Source: Takifugu bimaculatus (lineage: Eukaryota; Chordata; Actinopteri; Tetraodontiformes; Tetraodontidae). From it: a DNA stretch of 64,000 nucleotides. Both the position numbers and the translations under genes were made by a program. Positions 1 through 13,210 of this stretch are shown here, one piece after another. The first letter of the stretch is position 1; every line of letters begins with the position of its first letter. The notes under the pieces were generated by a model, which worked only from the letters and a program-made list of their open reading frames with translations, did no database searches and had not been told where the DNA came from. The stretch lies in the NCBI GenBank assembly GCA_004026145.2, contig CP034983.1, forward strand, positions 8,547,088 through 8,611,087, written 5' to 3'.

Positions 1-59
1 CTCTCACTCTTTGCCAGATTGTTCTTCAGCATTTCCATACAAGACTCTCCAGCACTTAT

Positions 60-497
60 CTACCTGACCTCCTGTTGCCTCTTCCTCTTACTTGCCCTAG
101 CTGGGGAACTGGCTGTGGTAGCTGGATCCCCAGGTTGATCAGGAACTCCTGCACTCTGAATAGCTTTCACAACTGCTGCTGAGGCTTCTGTGCGGGGGAC
201 ATGCTTCCTTCTTTCAATGAGTGGAGTTACAAGTGCCTTTCCTAGCTGCTCCAGGAACACCCTCCTCTTGTTCTGCTTACGAGACATCCAGGCCGGGTTG
301 ATCTCTCTCCAAATCACAAAGGCATTGTAGGAGGAAACATCAATGATGTTCTGGAAGATGACCAGGGGCCAGGGGCCAGTCATCCTTCTGCAGCTGTATG
401 TTCCAATCACCTTATCTAGGTTGTCCACACCTCCTTTGTTGCGGTTGTAGTCTAGGATGATGACTGGCTTCCTGTCCTCACGATCGCTAATGTCGAG
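60..497 (-). pseudogene. piggyBac-type transposase C-terminal fragment
   Basis: On the minus strand the frame reads GGVDNLDKVIGTYSCRR, then WPLVIFQNIIDVSSYNAFV and IWREINPAW. These are the conserved C-terminal blocks of piggyBac (PGBD-type) DDE transposases, where GGVD supplies a late catalytic aspartate and YNAFVIW follows. The similarity continues upstream through KPVIILDYNRNKGG to about position 497 and then stops, so the N-terminal two thirds are missing. The frame ends in TAG at 60-62 after a basic stretch, without a visible cysteine-rich tail. It is a 5'-truncated copy that cannot encode an active enzyme. The family is assigned from the motifs alone; the subfamily is not determined. Confidence 0.75.
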
Positions 498-1210
498 TCA
501 TTTTTACCTGAGGACAACAGGAGGGATGGGGGTTGAAAGTCGGGGCTTCTGCACCCCCCCAACCTTTTCCATTCTGCTTTTACGGCTTGCAGCACCGTCC
601 AGGATTTATTCTTTTAAAATGAAACCTGAGCGGAGGCGCTGTGGGCTGGCAGGCCAGTGGAAGAGTGGAAGCATCCAAGTTGACACGGTTTTTTATTACA
701 GTCTTACGCAATCATCCGGATCATTCATCTGCACATTCAAAATCTTTACTCCCTCATTTGTCAACCCTTGCCCCCCACCCCCCCCACCCCCTCAGCTCCA
801 CCACCAGCACAAACAAGCACTTTGCATGTGATGTATGGTGCTGTGAGCAGCAGCGCTGCTGTGCAGAAAGCCAGAGTTTGCCTCCAACCGGTACTTTAAA
901 TGTGCAAACGGCACATTTCATGTAAAGAATAGGCGACATTGATGACATTGACGTGTAGAATTAGTCTGCCAGGACTGCGTTTGTAAAAAGTAAAAGGTGT
1001 TTTATACCTCGGCTTTTGAGTTTTTATTCTTTTAAATGCTGCCATTATATTCCCAATTTCACCTGTTTCCAGAAGGTTTTGAGACATAATTGCACTGAAG
1101 GGCAGTCGGGGGGGTGGGGGGGGGGGGCTTTTGTAATGCTGTCTGTGGACCTATGGTTATTTTATTCTTGTGCTGGAAAGGTCACATGGCACTGAAGTAG
1201 TAATCAGCAG
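498..1210. other. Gene-free stretch
   Basis: I see no coding exon here. It contains a C-rich run around 770-792 and a G-rich run around 1108-1128, both simple sequence. Confidence 0.5.
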
Positions 1211-2300
1211 CAGAATCGGAATACTTTATTTATCCAGGTGAGGAAATTTTTGGTGTTACGTGAGCTTCCAGCAACACAATGAGTAAGAAAAAAAGTATTT
1301 CTCAATGTTCTAACATAGGAAGAGAGGAATATATACAAAATCCTTACTGCATTAAATAACCAGCACAGAATATACAGGTATGTATTGAGAAATTAACAGT
1401 GTATAATAATATGCAACAGTCAGCAGCAAGTATCTACACTATGTATATATATAGATGTATATATATATATGGATGAATTTCTGGAAGCTGCAGAAAAATG
1501 AGTCATCTCTAACAATAACAGCATGAGACGTGATGAGAATAGTGCTCGGATGTACCGGGGAACCAGAATGTGTTATAATGAGATCTGTTCACCTGTGCGG
1601 GGGGGGGGGGGGGGGGGAGTTGTGAAGCCACAGGCAGGAATGACCTCCTGTGGCGTTCCGTTGGGAAAGGGGGGTTGTCTGTGTTTGAGTGGTACGTCGG
1701 GGAGTGGGTGGGGCTCATTAGCACCGATGGACCTTAGGTTGGCCCTCATTCTTCTGCCAGAGAGTCACACTCCAAGGAAGGGGCTGGCTACAACAGAGAT
1801 GGTCCTCAGGAGCTCAGGCGCCCCAGGAAGCAGAGGTGATTCTGGCCCTTCTCGTAGAGGGGTCAGTGTTTGTTACCAGTGTGAACACCAGTGTACTTGT
1901 AGTCCTTAATGCTGTTCACTCTGTTTTCCTGGGTGAGGCCAGGGTTCACTGCTGCCTTGGTCCTTTTCCGGTCCTTGATCAGCTCCTCGGTCCACATTGG
2001 GCTGCAGGTGACAACCATGTGACAAAGTCCCCCACAGCCGTCCGAATCTCACCCCGTCACCGTTACTGGTGAACCCAACACTGTAGTGTCTTCAGAAAAC
2101 TTCTGAAGGTGGCTTCTGCAAGTTCTGCCAGACAGCTGGTCCACAACCCAGGACGAGGGCCGGGCCTCAACCTGCCATCAGCTTGTCACGGATTGATTTG
2201 AACACATTGGACCAGAGCCGCTCCAAGAAGTCTCTCCAGGGTCTTCATGAAGTTATAAACATGTTATCACGACAGGAAAACTCTTTAGAATTTAGTTAAA
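1211..2300 (-). mobile_element. Antisense LINE remnant (RT C-terminal part plus 3' UTR)
   Basis: Read on the minus strand from about 2,100 the sequence gives KFSEDTTVLGSP, a decayed form of the reverse transcriptase palm motif F(S/A)DDT of fish non-LTR retrotransposons. It is followed by an ELIKDRKR-like block and DYKYTGVH, matching the usual YKYLGVH block. Stops and frame changes interrupt it. The minus-strand end near 1,211-1,240 reads GATAAATAAAGTATTC, which resembles the AATAAAGTATT 3' end of such LINEs, so the whole interval is probably one 5'-truncated insertion. A run of 19 G at 1599-1617 lies inside. Clade (Rex1-like or other) is uncertain. Confidence 0.6.
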
Positions 2301-5300
2301 GAATTTAGTATGGTTCTGGTCTGGTTCCTGATGTGTTGCTCACAAAAGCAAAGGTGGAATTTGTTGGTTGAAGATCAAAGTCCAAAGATTCCACCTCAGC
2401 ATCTTTTTCTGACCTCATAAAATTCTAAAATGACACCCAGTAAATCACAAACATTCGAAAACAAAGAAAGAGAAACATGTGATTGATGCTGATGTTTAAC
2501 AGCCAGCATGTGTGGACCTGGAAACGTTTGGAGAAGTCTTCCTTAAGGGTTGAGGCTGCTGCGTGGTTATTTATAGGACTGACCCCATAAATACGATCGA
2601 TGCTGTTCTGCATTTCTATAGAAATATGGGCCTCGCTTACACGTAAAGAGAGCCGACCCTCCCTGACAGCCGGACATGCTGTGTGTCGAGGGTGTTATTG
2701 GGTATGCATGCATTAAATAGATGTCAGTCCCAGTGAGTGCCAGAGGTGGAGAGGTCCATCAATCAGAAGATCGATGGCCTTGTCAATAGGCCGGCCAATA
2801 GGCAGTAGGGGGGGGCTCACAGTTTAAAATCCTTCCAGTCTCAGTATAATGCTCTGTCCATCATCCCCAGACATGTCTTCATTCTTTACTAAACACAGTT
2901 AGGGGCTCCTAAGCACCACAGAACCATGAAAGGCAGGAGGCAGGTCAGCACCCGCCAACAGGTGAGACCCGTGGAGGGCTGAGCGTTCCTCCAGCTGCAC
3001 CTTCCTGGCTGGAACCTTCAGCCCGCTGTGGCCTGTTCATCAGCCAAGTACGTTCACACCTCTCAGCACTGCTGTCGACACAGTTTCTGCTTTTATGGCG
3101 TCTTACCACAAGCAGCCAGTCACCATCTCCATGTATGTTATTGGTTTACCTTTGAAGATCAACTGTGTCTGATCTGAATTTTCAAGCCATTAATAATGAC
3201 AAAACCTGCACGTGACCCCCCCACGCTGAGCGAAGTAGCTGCCGTCAGCCGGCTGTTCCTCGGCTCCTTTTAGTGGCTCTTTAATAGTTCCACATTTACT
3301 AGACGTTCCAGCTGCTGGAGGTTTTTCTTGCTGCTTGAAATTCCAACTGAAGACGCACCTCTGATGTCTTAAAATAGAACAAAGCATATCAGGTTTATTA
3401 AAACCCAATTTAGGTCACACGGGAAAAAAAGAATAGAACAATTCTCACTCCAGATCCGGAAGACTCTGTTCCATGTGGGTTTTAACCACTTCCTTAAAAA
3501 AATACAACCACAAAATTGCAGTGTCAATCCACCAAAGCCGGAGGGAATTCTTCTCTTCGGAGGCACCTTTATACTTGTGCTAAGAGGGACTTGACTTTTC
3601 TACTTTGCAGCCATCAAACTTTACATGAATCGTAACGAAATGACTCAGTCCTCCTGAAAATGGAAGAGACTCCTATTCGTGCATGTCTGGGTTGGCAAAA
3701 GTTTCAGTTTTAAAACTTCTCTTCCATTTATTTTTTTTCAATAAGGGAATTGAATGGTAATGACTGGGATATAATTCGACTTTAGACAGAAGCCATTTAT
3801 CCTACAGCTCGGTGCAGCATGGGGAAGGCAGCGCCGGTGGAGAGTGACAGCTGCTTCGGCTGGTCCAAATTAGAAATGCCAAAAGAAAAGACGGAACTGT
3901 CAGATGTGAACTGTGTCAGAAATGTGAAATGTGTCTAATTCTCGCATAGGCCAAAAGGTTGAGGTTTTACCAGAATGGTCTTGGGGCGTTGCCTGATCTG
4001 CTCTGAAGGCGCATTAAGACAGGATTTCTTCTTATTCTCAGCAGCTGGGAAACACCTCCAAGTATCTTTGAGTCTTTCTTTTCCCGGTTTTATCCCATCA
4101 TTTAGCATAAATAGTCTCTGCGAGGGGGAGTTGGGCGAAACTCCCCAAATATGATGTGTCTTCTATTTTACCGGCCCACAGCAGGACATCTCGGAAAGAA
4201 CCATATCATGACCAGGGCGCTGGTGTGAAGGAAGGCCTTGAAACGGCAGCTGCAGAACAGCTGGAGGCAGCGGATGAAAGCAACAGCCATTCCACGAAGC
4301 GCAGATTCGGCACCGGCGACAACACAACAGCTACCCTTTTTTTAAATGGCCACAATTCCTGGCAGGAAACCAGCGATAAGCACATATCAAATGTGTGGTT
4401 CTGCTCTGCTTAATTCTTTAAGTCCATCAGATTAGCTGATACAATTCTGGTCCAGAGCATCATTAATCTGGCCCTGCTGGGGTGAGGTGACATAAAAACT
4501 AAAGATAAACAACGAGAACATCATTGCTGTCGTTCTTAACTCCTGTATGATACAGCCTACGTGTCTGAACCCTTTACGTTTCTATTACGTTTCTATTCTA
4601 TTAAAGTCTGCTTTATTTCCACCACAGCGATGCAAACGGAACGCCGTATCCATATTTGAGTCAGACTAATATTAATGCAGTGCCTGAACTTTTATGAAAG
4701 TGTCTGCGCTTCTGTGACGGGGAGCTGCAGGTGGTGTTAGAACGTGACCAGGAGTGTCTGCGCAAAAGAACGTACACCTGAAAATGAGATGCATGTCTCC
4801 ATTGCCTCCACCAAGGAGGAGGTGTGACAGCTTCTGTTTGGTTTTTTTAATTATTATTGTTAGAAAAATAATGAGTGTAAATGAAATATTCAGGAACTGT
4901 TGATGAGCGAGGCGAGAAAACAATGATTACTGGTGATGTTGCAGATTCCAGAAGGACCTTTGATCTCCCAAAGATCAAAGCCAAGCAGCTCATAAAGCAA
5001 CCCAGCATTATATGTAGCCTTTTTTTGCTGCCTCTATACAATGTGTACAATACTGGCGGAAGTCTCATATGTGGGGAAGCGAGTTGCTTGGCGTTCAGTC
5101 TGGGGTCACCGTGGTTTATTATTGTAACCTACCAGTAGATAACATGACTAAATAACATCTAAAGTCTGGTTAGGTTACATCATTTTATTTGGCTTCGCCA
5201 CAGAAGGCTGAGCGTGCACAGCTGGGTGAATTTGTACATCACTTCTAATAATGTTTAGTGAGGATGTCAGAGAGGAAACGCTGCTGAGTCCAAGCCTTGC

Positions 5301-5623
5301 TTTTCTGCAGCGATGACAGACAGGGGGGTCCACAGCAGCACACAGCTGGATTCAGTTGTGCTTTGCTAGCAGCGGACGCACCCGCCAGTTTGAAACTGCT
5401 CTGAGGTTGTTTCATGAGGATATTTTTGTCCTTCCAGCTAGTGTGAGCATCCAGTTGCTGCTTTTTCCCAGGTGAATTTTAACCTGTGAATCACCCCGAG
5501 GTGTGGATGCGAGTGTGAATGTGATTGTTGGTGGCAGAGCTGCGATGAACGGCTGACCTGCCGGGGTTTACACCCTTCCTCCCATCTGGGGAGTCGGTGA
5601 CCCTGAAAAGTGCAGTTTTAAAG
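2301..5623. other. Intergenic stretch without recognised genes
   Basis: Short open frames here have no recognisable domain, biased composition or splice context. I see no RNA gene or clear transposon. Unannotated regulatory or conserved non-coding elements cannot be judged without alignment. Confidence 0.4.
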
Positions 5624-5717
5624 AATGGATGGATGGATGGATGGATGGATGGATGGATGGATGGATGGATGGATGGATGGAGGGATGGAGGGATGGAGGG
5701 ATGGAGGGATGGAGGGA
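5624..5717. repeat. (ATGG)n tetranucleotide microsatellite
   Basis: About 20 tandem ATGG units are visible, turning into an ATGG-AGGG mixture toward the right end. This is simple sequence with no coding role. Confidence 0.95.
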
Positions 5718-6029
5718 AAGTGCAGCCTGGCCATTGAGCTGCTACTTTATTTCTACTTCAGCTTGAAGATTATTAGAAGCAGATGATGCTGAGCTGTTTT
5801 TTTCTTTTTGTTTGTTTTTTAAAAAGCTTTTGGACAACAGTTAAGAGCATCTAAATGTTGGCGAAGCTATTAAAATTGGATTCAGTTTTATTGAATGATT
5901 CCTATTCAGGATGTGTGGGACTAGCGTGGTACGAGAGGTTTGTACGAGAGGGTCTGAGTACTGGGTGGCGCCAACCTCTGCAGATGTTTTTGCCCTATTG
6001 AGACAATGCCGGCATCAAACCAATCAGGA

Positions 6030-6125
6030 ACCAGTCCTACTTAAGGTTTCTTCCTGGTAGCGCGGAGATTTCCTGCCGCTGTTGCTTGGCGGGGGTCAGG
6101 CTCTGGGTTTCTGCAAAGCACCTAA
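6030..6125 (+). mobile_element. Diverged L2/Maui-like LINE 3'-end fragment
   Basis: The blocks AAGGTTTCTTCCTGG, CTGTTGCTTGG, GGGGTCAGGCTCTGGG and TTTCTGCAAAGC match, with changes, the 3' UTR end shared by the copies at 29.5 kb, 50.7 kb and 52.3 kb. It is an old fragment without the terminal TATAAATA part. Confidence 0.65.
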
Positions 6126-9100
6126 GGCTGATGAATGTGTGGAGCTTCATTTTCATCCCTTGTTTTTAAAGGATTGGCGTATCAGGAAGTGGCAGCGTAA
6201 CGCGAGAACGCTGCATCTTCTTCCTCTCCCATTGCAAAATCGACAACCCGCTGAATCAGGTTGCCTCGCAGGGAGCAGAGCACACAAATCTCATCTGTTT
6301 AATTCACCGGCTGCGGTCCAGGACCCCGTTAATTCTGCTGCTGTCAGTGAATGTCCAACGGTCTTTAAAGGTGGGCCGCGGGAGGGGAAACTTGGGGCTG
6401 GTCCATAATTTCAATTAACAGAAAATTCTTTTGTGGTTATTGCAGAGTAAACACACAGTTCTTTCCAAGATGCCTATTAGGAAATAAACAAACTAGAGTC
6501 GTTTCATAGATGACAGCAAAGCACATTAGCTAAACAGGCAGTGAGATTCACATCATCAGTCTGTTATTATCACTATATTTACGAATGACACTTGACTTTT
6601 CCGGAGAAGAGCTGTTTGTTCTGGTTCATTGCGGTCAGTAGGTTAGTTAAAGTGTAATATAATGGCCATTTAAGCTGTAAAATGTTTAACCGTCATCACA
6701 TTTACAGCTCTTCGAAACATGCCGATCGGTCCTGAGCATCGTTGCTGGAGTCCATCAACGGTGTTCTTGAAGGAACTGGGGTTATTACCCATTATTATTC
6801 ATTCTGAATAAAGCATTCAGAATGATCACATGCATGTGAAAAGCTAATAAACGAGAGCTGCGATGAGCTTAACTTAAATGTGGGTGGGAGGAGTGAGGGT
6901 AACTGCAGGGTAACTTTATATGAGACAACTGTGGTGACACCACTGTAGACGAAGACAAAACTCTTTCACTAAGAGTGTTTCCTCCCCCAACCGCAACATT
7001 TCCCAGCCTCATTAAGTAAAAATGTAGTACATGACTGTATATTCCGATAAATCTCCAGGTAAATCACCAGATGTTCTTATATTCTCAGAACATAAGCTTT
7101 AATAAGTGACATTTTTACATGCAGACAAACTTAAAAAGGGAGCTGCGCTAATAACCTGTGGGATGTGTTGTTATGGCTGTTACACAGTTTTAGATAGACA
7201 AAACTGTCCTAAAGTTTTCTTTAAGTTTTCTTTCTTTTAAATGGCTGCAACGCATTAATAAAGACATTAATATTGAGGCTGTGAAGGCTCTTTCTTAGAT
7301 GTAGAGATGGTTTCCACCATCAAAATATGAAATACACAATGTGCACATTTTAATCCAGCGCTGTTTTCAGGCTGCAGCCTTGATTTAGTATCAATCAATA
7401 ATATAGCTCACATATGTTTTGATGTCCCCTAATGGTGATTGAGAAGGGATATTTTTAACCAGAGTTTACAGCTATGAAGAAAACACAATTCAATATTTTA
7501 CTAACTACTTTGCAGTTAATTAAACACCAGTAACTAAAGCACGGGAGAGACGACCGACCAAGCCCAAGTAACAACAGCCTGAACTGAAATGACGCTGAGA
7601 ACATGAGCGATAAATCAAAACTTCCATCAGATTTGATTTATCGCTGTAGTCTTGGTTTTTTTCCCCCCTCCCCATTAATGTCATAGCTGATTGCTTGCCA
7701 GCCTTTTTGTCTAATGGCTGCATGACATGGTTTATACCCTTTAATTACAGCTAGCATTCTGCCTGCCTTGGCGGTTCTGCAGGAAGCCGCCTCGTGGCCG
7801 CGCGCTGGCAGCTCTTTCTGCTGAATCGCAGCCTCCTTGGTTGTTAAGTGTAACATATGGAACGTCTCCCACCATATACGCACTTCAGAATAATCATCTT
7901 ATTATCCAAAGATCAACACGTTGGCTGCCTGTCACAGTAAATTATACCGCCAGCTCACGACTGGCACAAAAAAGACCGAATAATAAGAAATATATAAATC
8001 TTGTCCATCACTGCTTGATGGGGCAAATTACAGAAAGTTGCAGGCTGTGTGGACAAAAAGGAATTAAAGTTCTGTGATGCTGACTGGGTTTCTTCTTAAT
8101 TGCTGTGTGTGTGTTCTGTGCACGTGGCTGGTTAACCACACAAATAAAGCATTCAGAAAGGTCCTGTAAGAACATAAACGACATGACACTGACATGAGAG
8201 GAGTGGAGTGAAGCAACCTGCGACATTCCCGCCACAGCACGCACCTGTAAAAGGCCAACAGAGGCCTTGTAAGTATTCATGGTTGATTCGGATCCTTGGG
8301 GACCATTAGTTACAACCTTTCACAAGTACTGATTGGAAAGAGAGGTGCTCTGCATATCAACAGGAAGTGGTTCCCCCCGGAGGTCGGTCGTCTGGTTGCA
8401 AAAGCGGTAAAGAAGAAGTGATGAAGGGCAGTGCTGTAAAAATGAGTCAGAGCAGAGGAGATGACTTGAAATGAAGAGAATTTTAAACAGAGACGATGGG
8501 GGGGGGGGGTTATTAAGATGCGTTTAGGAAAGAAAGGAGGGGCAATTATAAAGAATCGTGAAGATAATGTTAAACAGCTGGAGAATAAAGCAAAACGATT
8601 GAATCGTCCACAGTTTAAGTCTCCCAGCTGAAAATATTCTGACTCCAACGATTAATAACAGCCACATTTATACAATTTATTAAAAATAAAACAAAAACTG
8701 TTCAAAAATATCCAGACAAAGTGATGCTGTCATTTATGTGTTGAGTAAAAGCGAGGATATAAAACGCTCAAGGTTTGGGACATAATGGTTAGTGTTTAGA
8801 ATCTTTTCTTTTCAGGGAAGAGCAGGAAATTGCGTATTTACATTTTAAATAGTTTAAATAGTCAGTCAATCTACTCCTGGAGGACAAGAACGTTGAACTT
8901 CCTGAAAGCGTCCCTCACTTCCTCAGGCTTATGACATTAAATTCTATGAACTGATGTAACTTTAACACCTGGCAAGAAGACATCATGAACATACTGACGG
9001 GGCGGAAGTTCTCTGTGTATTGATCCGAAGAGTGTGAAGACCTCTAAGTGAAAAGAGCCTTCTCCAGAAGTGCCAGGGGTCACCAAGGTCGCGTTACCGC

Positions 9101-12100
9101 TGCCTGCGTGAACCCTGGTGAGCCTCCAACTGTGTTTCTGTTGATGCCGAAGAGCTCGGGACAGTTACGGAGGGCTTCCTGTCTTTTTGAACACAATGGC
9201 CACCTGCTAGTATTGATGAAGGCGAGTGGATTGCAGTAATGCTGACGGGGTAATCCACGATGGACCGCAGCCTTCATCTGTGTGCATGATTAAAGCACCG
9301 CGACACTCACGTGGCCTCGGCCAGCACGCTCAGACAGAATCTAAGGAGACAAACAGGAATGTAAATGTAGTTTTCAGGGTGTTTTTTGGTAACGATTCGC
9401 TGTAGGTTGGCTAAAACCATGAAAGCCTTCATGCTGCTGCGCCTCCACACAGCCGCTGCCCCCTCGCTGGCCGCTGTGGGGAGGTCAGCTAACAGCCCAG
9501 AGTTAATTGGCATGCCTCTGTCACATTGTTTTTTAATAACTTATCGATCCGCCAGGAATGAGATGCAAAGCTCCTGCCGGTGATTGTCTCTGCTGCGGAG
9601 AGACAAATGCCTGCGGAATACCGCCATCGAGCAGCGTTGAGCAAAAGTCTTTAATGTGTTTGAGCACATGGAAGCAGAGCTAAATATTCCACCGCCAGAG
9701 AACGTGGAGCCAATGTTCGATCACAGCCAGAAACAAAGTTTAACTAAAATGTCCTACAGGGAGGTCATGCCGCATCTATTCTCTATGGTTGTGTTATAGG
9801 TTGCTATGGAGATTGGTCGCACCACTTCTAAAAGTTGGAGGGATTTTTTATTTTGGTCAACATGTCCATAGATGTCTGTAAAAGTCGGCAGCGTCCAGGT
9901 TAGAAGAGTTTTACAGCGAAACCCCTTTTATCGCCGTCGTCCTTCCTTTCTCATATTGTGACGCAAATGCCCAACGGCAATGCTCCGTCTGCTTCTTATG
10001 AGTAAAGGTCAAAAGCTTTTCATCCCAAAAAAGAACAGAAAAGAAGCCGTGGAGTATGTTAGCAGGATCAGCCTTTGTTGAGGTTAGTCTTGTCTTCTCG
10101 GTGTGATGTTCCTCTGAGATAAATGACTGTAGAAAGAGAAGGTGAGATGCTAAAAGTGGTAAAACCAGTATTGACAGGACCATTCCTGAATAGGGCCAGG
10201 TCCTCTGAAAAGGTCAGACAAGACACTCTACTTTAAATGGGAGTTGGGTTGCCGGGGGTGACGGCTCCTCTTCTCCTACATCAACTTTTAAAATGAGAAT
10301 ACACCAAACTCAAAGAGCTAATCCAGCATGTGGGGGCAAAAGAATTCACATTTGAATTGTTCAACATCTCAAATATCCAAATATATTGTTGGTTTCTGTG
10401 TATGAATGTGATGCAGTGTGTTGTTTACCTGTTACATCAGTAATAATCAGGTAAGAAAAGCTCTTCTGATGGAAACATTACAGAAATATCTGACCGATTT
10501 TTCCTGGGTTCATTCATGACTAATATTTCCCTCAGCAGTAATGAAGTGCTGCCTTACAGAAGATTGGTTCACGGTCTTTTACAGGAGCGATTTGTGCATC
10601 AGGCGCCACCAAATTACCCACAATCCCGATAGTCCTGTTCAACATTTTCAGTTTCTGGTGAGGGTGATGAGAAAGAGCAAGCAGCCGGCCTCTCATCCAA
10701 AGTCCACTCAGTTTCTGGACCTTCCTTTGAAGACACTCCTCATGGGATGGGAGAGCGCCTCCTCCTTTTCACTTCGACGTCTTTGTCATTGTAATTGCCG
10801 AACAGGTCGCCCTTCATTATTATTCAGCCTGTACAGCAAACACAAGCGAGACTATCTTCATGCTATACAAATGAGAAGAAAGGCCTGAAGGCAGGTCCAA
10901 GCAGGCAATTATACACCGTGTCTACAAATGTGCAGCTCCACCCAGTGGCGCCTGATCTATGGAGCCCCGATCTCAGAAGGGGATGTTACACGAATATACC
11001 CATGTGACCAGGAAGAAGCGCCTCCTGTATTCCTCATACACATTTCTGAACATCTGAGCAGATATCTGGAGGTGCGACTCTGGAGTTTACAGAAGCAGGA
11101 ACCGTTGGAAGGACAAACTGGACCGCGCGTGAGTTGAATGAAGTTCTGAGTCAGCATCCTAGCGTTTAACGGGATGACGCAAAAGCTAAAATAGGAACAT
11201 TTCAGGCTTCTCGTTCCCGATTCGATGGCAAACTCTGTGACGGTGACTGTTGTGGTTTGAAAGCTGCCCAGCAGGGCTGGTCCCAGGACAGCTTTCCACT
11301 CCAAGTAGCAGCTTGGTAAACTCACGTCGCAGGAATAAATAATCTCTAGTCCGACTCCAAAATGAGTCATCTCTGGCAACTATGGGACAGCCTGAGCTGG
11401 AGCCGAGTCACGAGAAAAAGTCCTGCATCGCCGCTTTGCAGCCAGTTCAGACGCAACAGCAAACCTTCTCTGTCAGGGAACCATCTAGCAGGTGACACCT
11501 GAAGCGACCTGGGGTAAATCCTCCATCAGATCAGCCTGTGGGTGAGTGATGCAGCCACTTCACGTCAGACATTGCTCTGGAATAGGTCTGAAAAGTGAAA
11601 TTTGGAGTGACGGCACGAGTCCTCATTGATGCAGAACATTGGATTAGAGCCCATTGATAGCTGTTTATGCCCTTGGCGCTGGTGAATAAGTGTATTTCAG
11701 GAAAGTTCTCCAAAGCCGTGTCTACAAAGGGATGAAGTGCAGCCAGTGTGCAGAAGTGGGCGGTAAGTTTAGAGACGCACGTGACAGCTCCAGTTAAACC
11801 CAGAGTGCATCCCTCTGCCAGATCAAGGGTGAGCCAACGTCTGCCAGAGCTGCTTCTCACCTAAATCAAACAGCAGGAATAATGAATCGCCATGCTAATT
11901 TCATCACATAGCAACAAGTGATTTGGGCCTTTGAAGCAAAAGCGGCCTTATCTGATATTTACCTTTTTCCCCTCAGTTAACACGGACTCATTCAAGAGCG
12001 GTGGCGCATTTGTGGACCTCCAGATAAGACGGCTGTTTACAACTCATTTCCTCGGGGGGGAAAGCCTAATAAGAAAATAGACATGAAAGAATGTTTTTGT

Positions 12101-12929
12101 CATAAGCTCTGTCAAAGGTGCTGCACATTTGCATCCGTTTATATATATAATTCATATTTTAAATGGGTCTGTTAGAGCTTCCTTACTCACAAATACTTTC
12201 AGTTTTGGCCAAAGGCAATGGCGAGGACGCTTTACTGCAGTGAATCGCAGGTTTATCGTGCAGGCCGCGCTAATCTTCGCCAGTGGACATCCATCAAGTC
12301 CGGACTTTTCGTCGTCCGCAACAAGACGCACGCATTATAACGTTATAACAACCTGTGTAGCGCTCAGTCGGTGTCCGTTATTGTGAAATGACAAATCCAG
12401 TGGTGGAGTAACATTATCTGCTCCTCTGTCGATAGCATGGTCTCGGGCCAACCTCAAAGGTCAGGAGTTGACTCCAAATGTCTTGGCCCCAGCAGGCCTC
12501 GGTTGTAGCTTTAGACTAGGCCTCCGGGAAACCGCATCCTGAGCCCCATTACGGATCAATGCCTTTTCAGCATCTTTCAGGCCACATGTGGATCTGCCTG
12601 CCCTCAATCCATATTTCTACCTCTTTCTGTATTTACAGCAAATGAAACATTCAGACGGAAAGATGCTGACATCGATTGGCTTGTGGCTACACTATTTTGA
12701 GTGACATTTCATAAATGGAGCCGCCTCTTGAAAAAGTAATGAGCCATTGGTGATTAGCATTCAAGTTTAATATGGCATGATTGATTAGATTTAGATTTCA
12801 CATGGCCAAGGTGAAATTTGAAAAGAAGCCCAAAAGGTCCTGCTAACAATATGTTCAGCTCTTTCCTGTGTTTCCTGATCACTAAAAAACAGTCGAGGCT
12901 GGCAAAGAGAAACCCTGCTGCTTGTAGGT
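6126..12929. other. Intergenic stretch without recognised genes
   Basis: Only short uninformative open frames occur. I see no exon with conserved protein content, no tRNA-like B box and no transposon that I can name. A G run lies near 8502. Parts are unique, non-repetitive sequence and could hold conserved regulatory elements, but that needs alignment. Confidence 0.4.
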
Positions 12930-13205
12930 AGGGTTTGGGTCTAGGGTTAGTTTAGGTTGGGTTGGGTTGGGTTAATTAGGTTAGGTTGGTTTGGTTTGGG
13001 TAGGTTGGGTTAGGTTAGCTTGGATTAGTTTCGGTTAGGTTGGTTAGATTAGATTAGGCTAGGCTGGTTAGGTTGTGTTGTGTTGGTTAGGTTGTGTTGT
13101 TTTGGTTAGGTTACATTAGATTGGTTAGGATAGGTTAGGTTGGGTTAGTTTAGGCTAGGTTAGTTGGGTTAGGTTACGTTAGATTAAGGTTAAAGGTAAG
13201 GGGTT
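12930..13205 (+). repeat. Degenerate GGTTAGGTT-type tandem repeat
   Basis: The interval is built almost entirely from variants of GGTTAGGTT, GGTTGGGTT and GATTAGGTT with no fixed period. It resembles a decayed telomere-like or (GGTTA)n array. It is not a clean TTAGGG array. Confidence 0.8.
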
Positions 13206-13210
13206 CGGGT

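Noticed and set aside
12930..13205. True telomeric repeat array
   Set aside because: Units are irregular and mostly not TTAGGG, so only a telomere-like or minisatellite label is justified.
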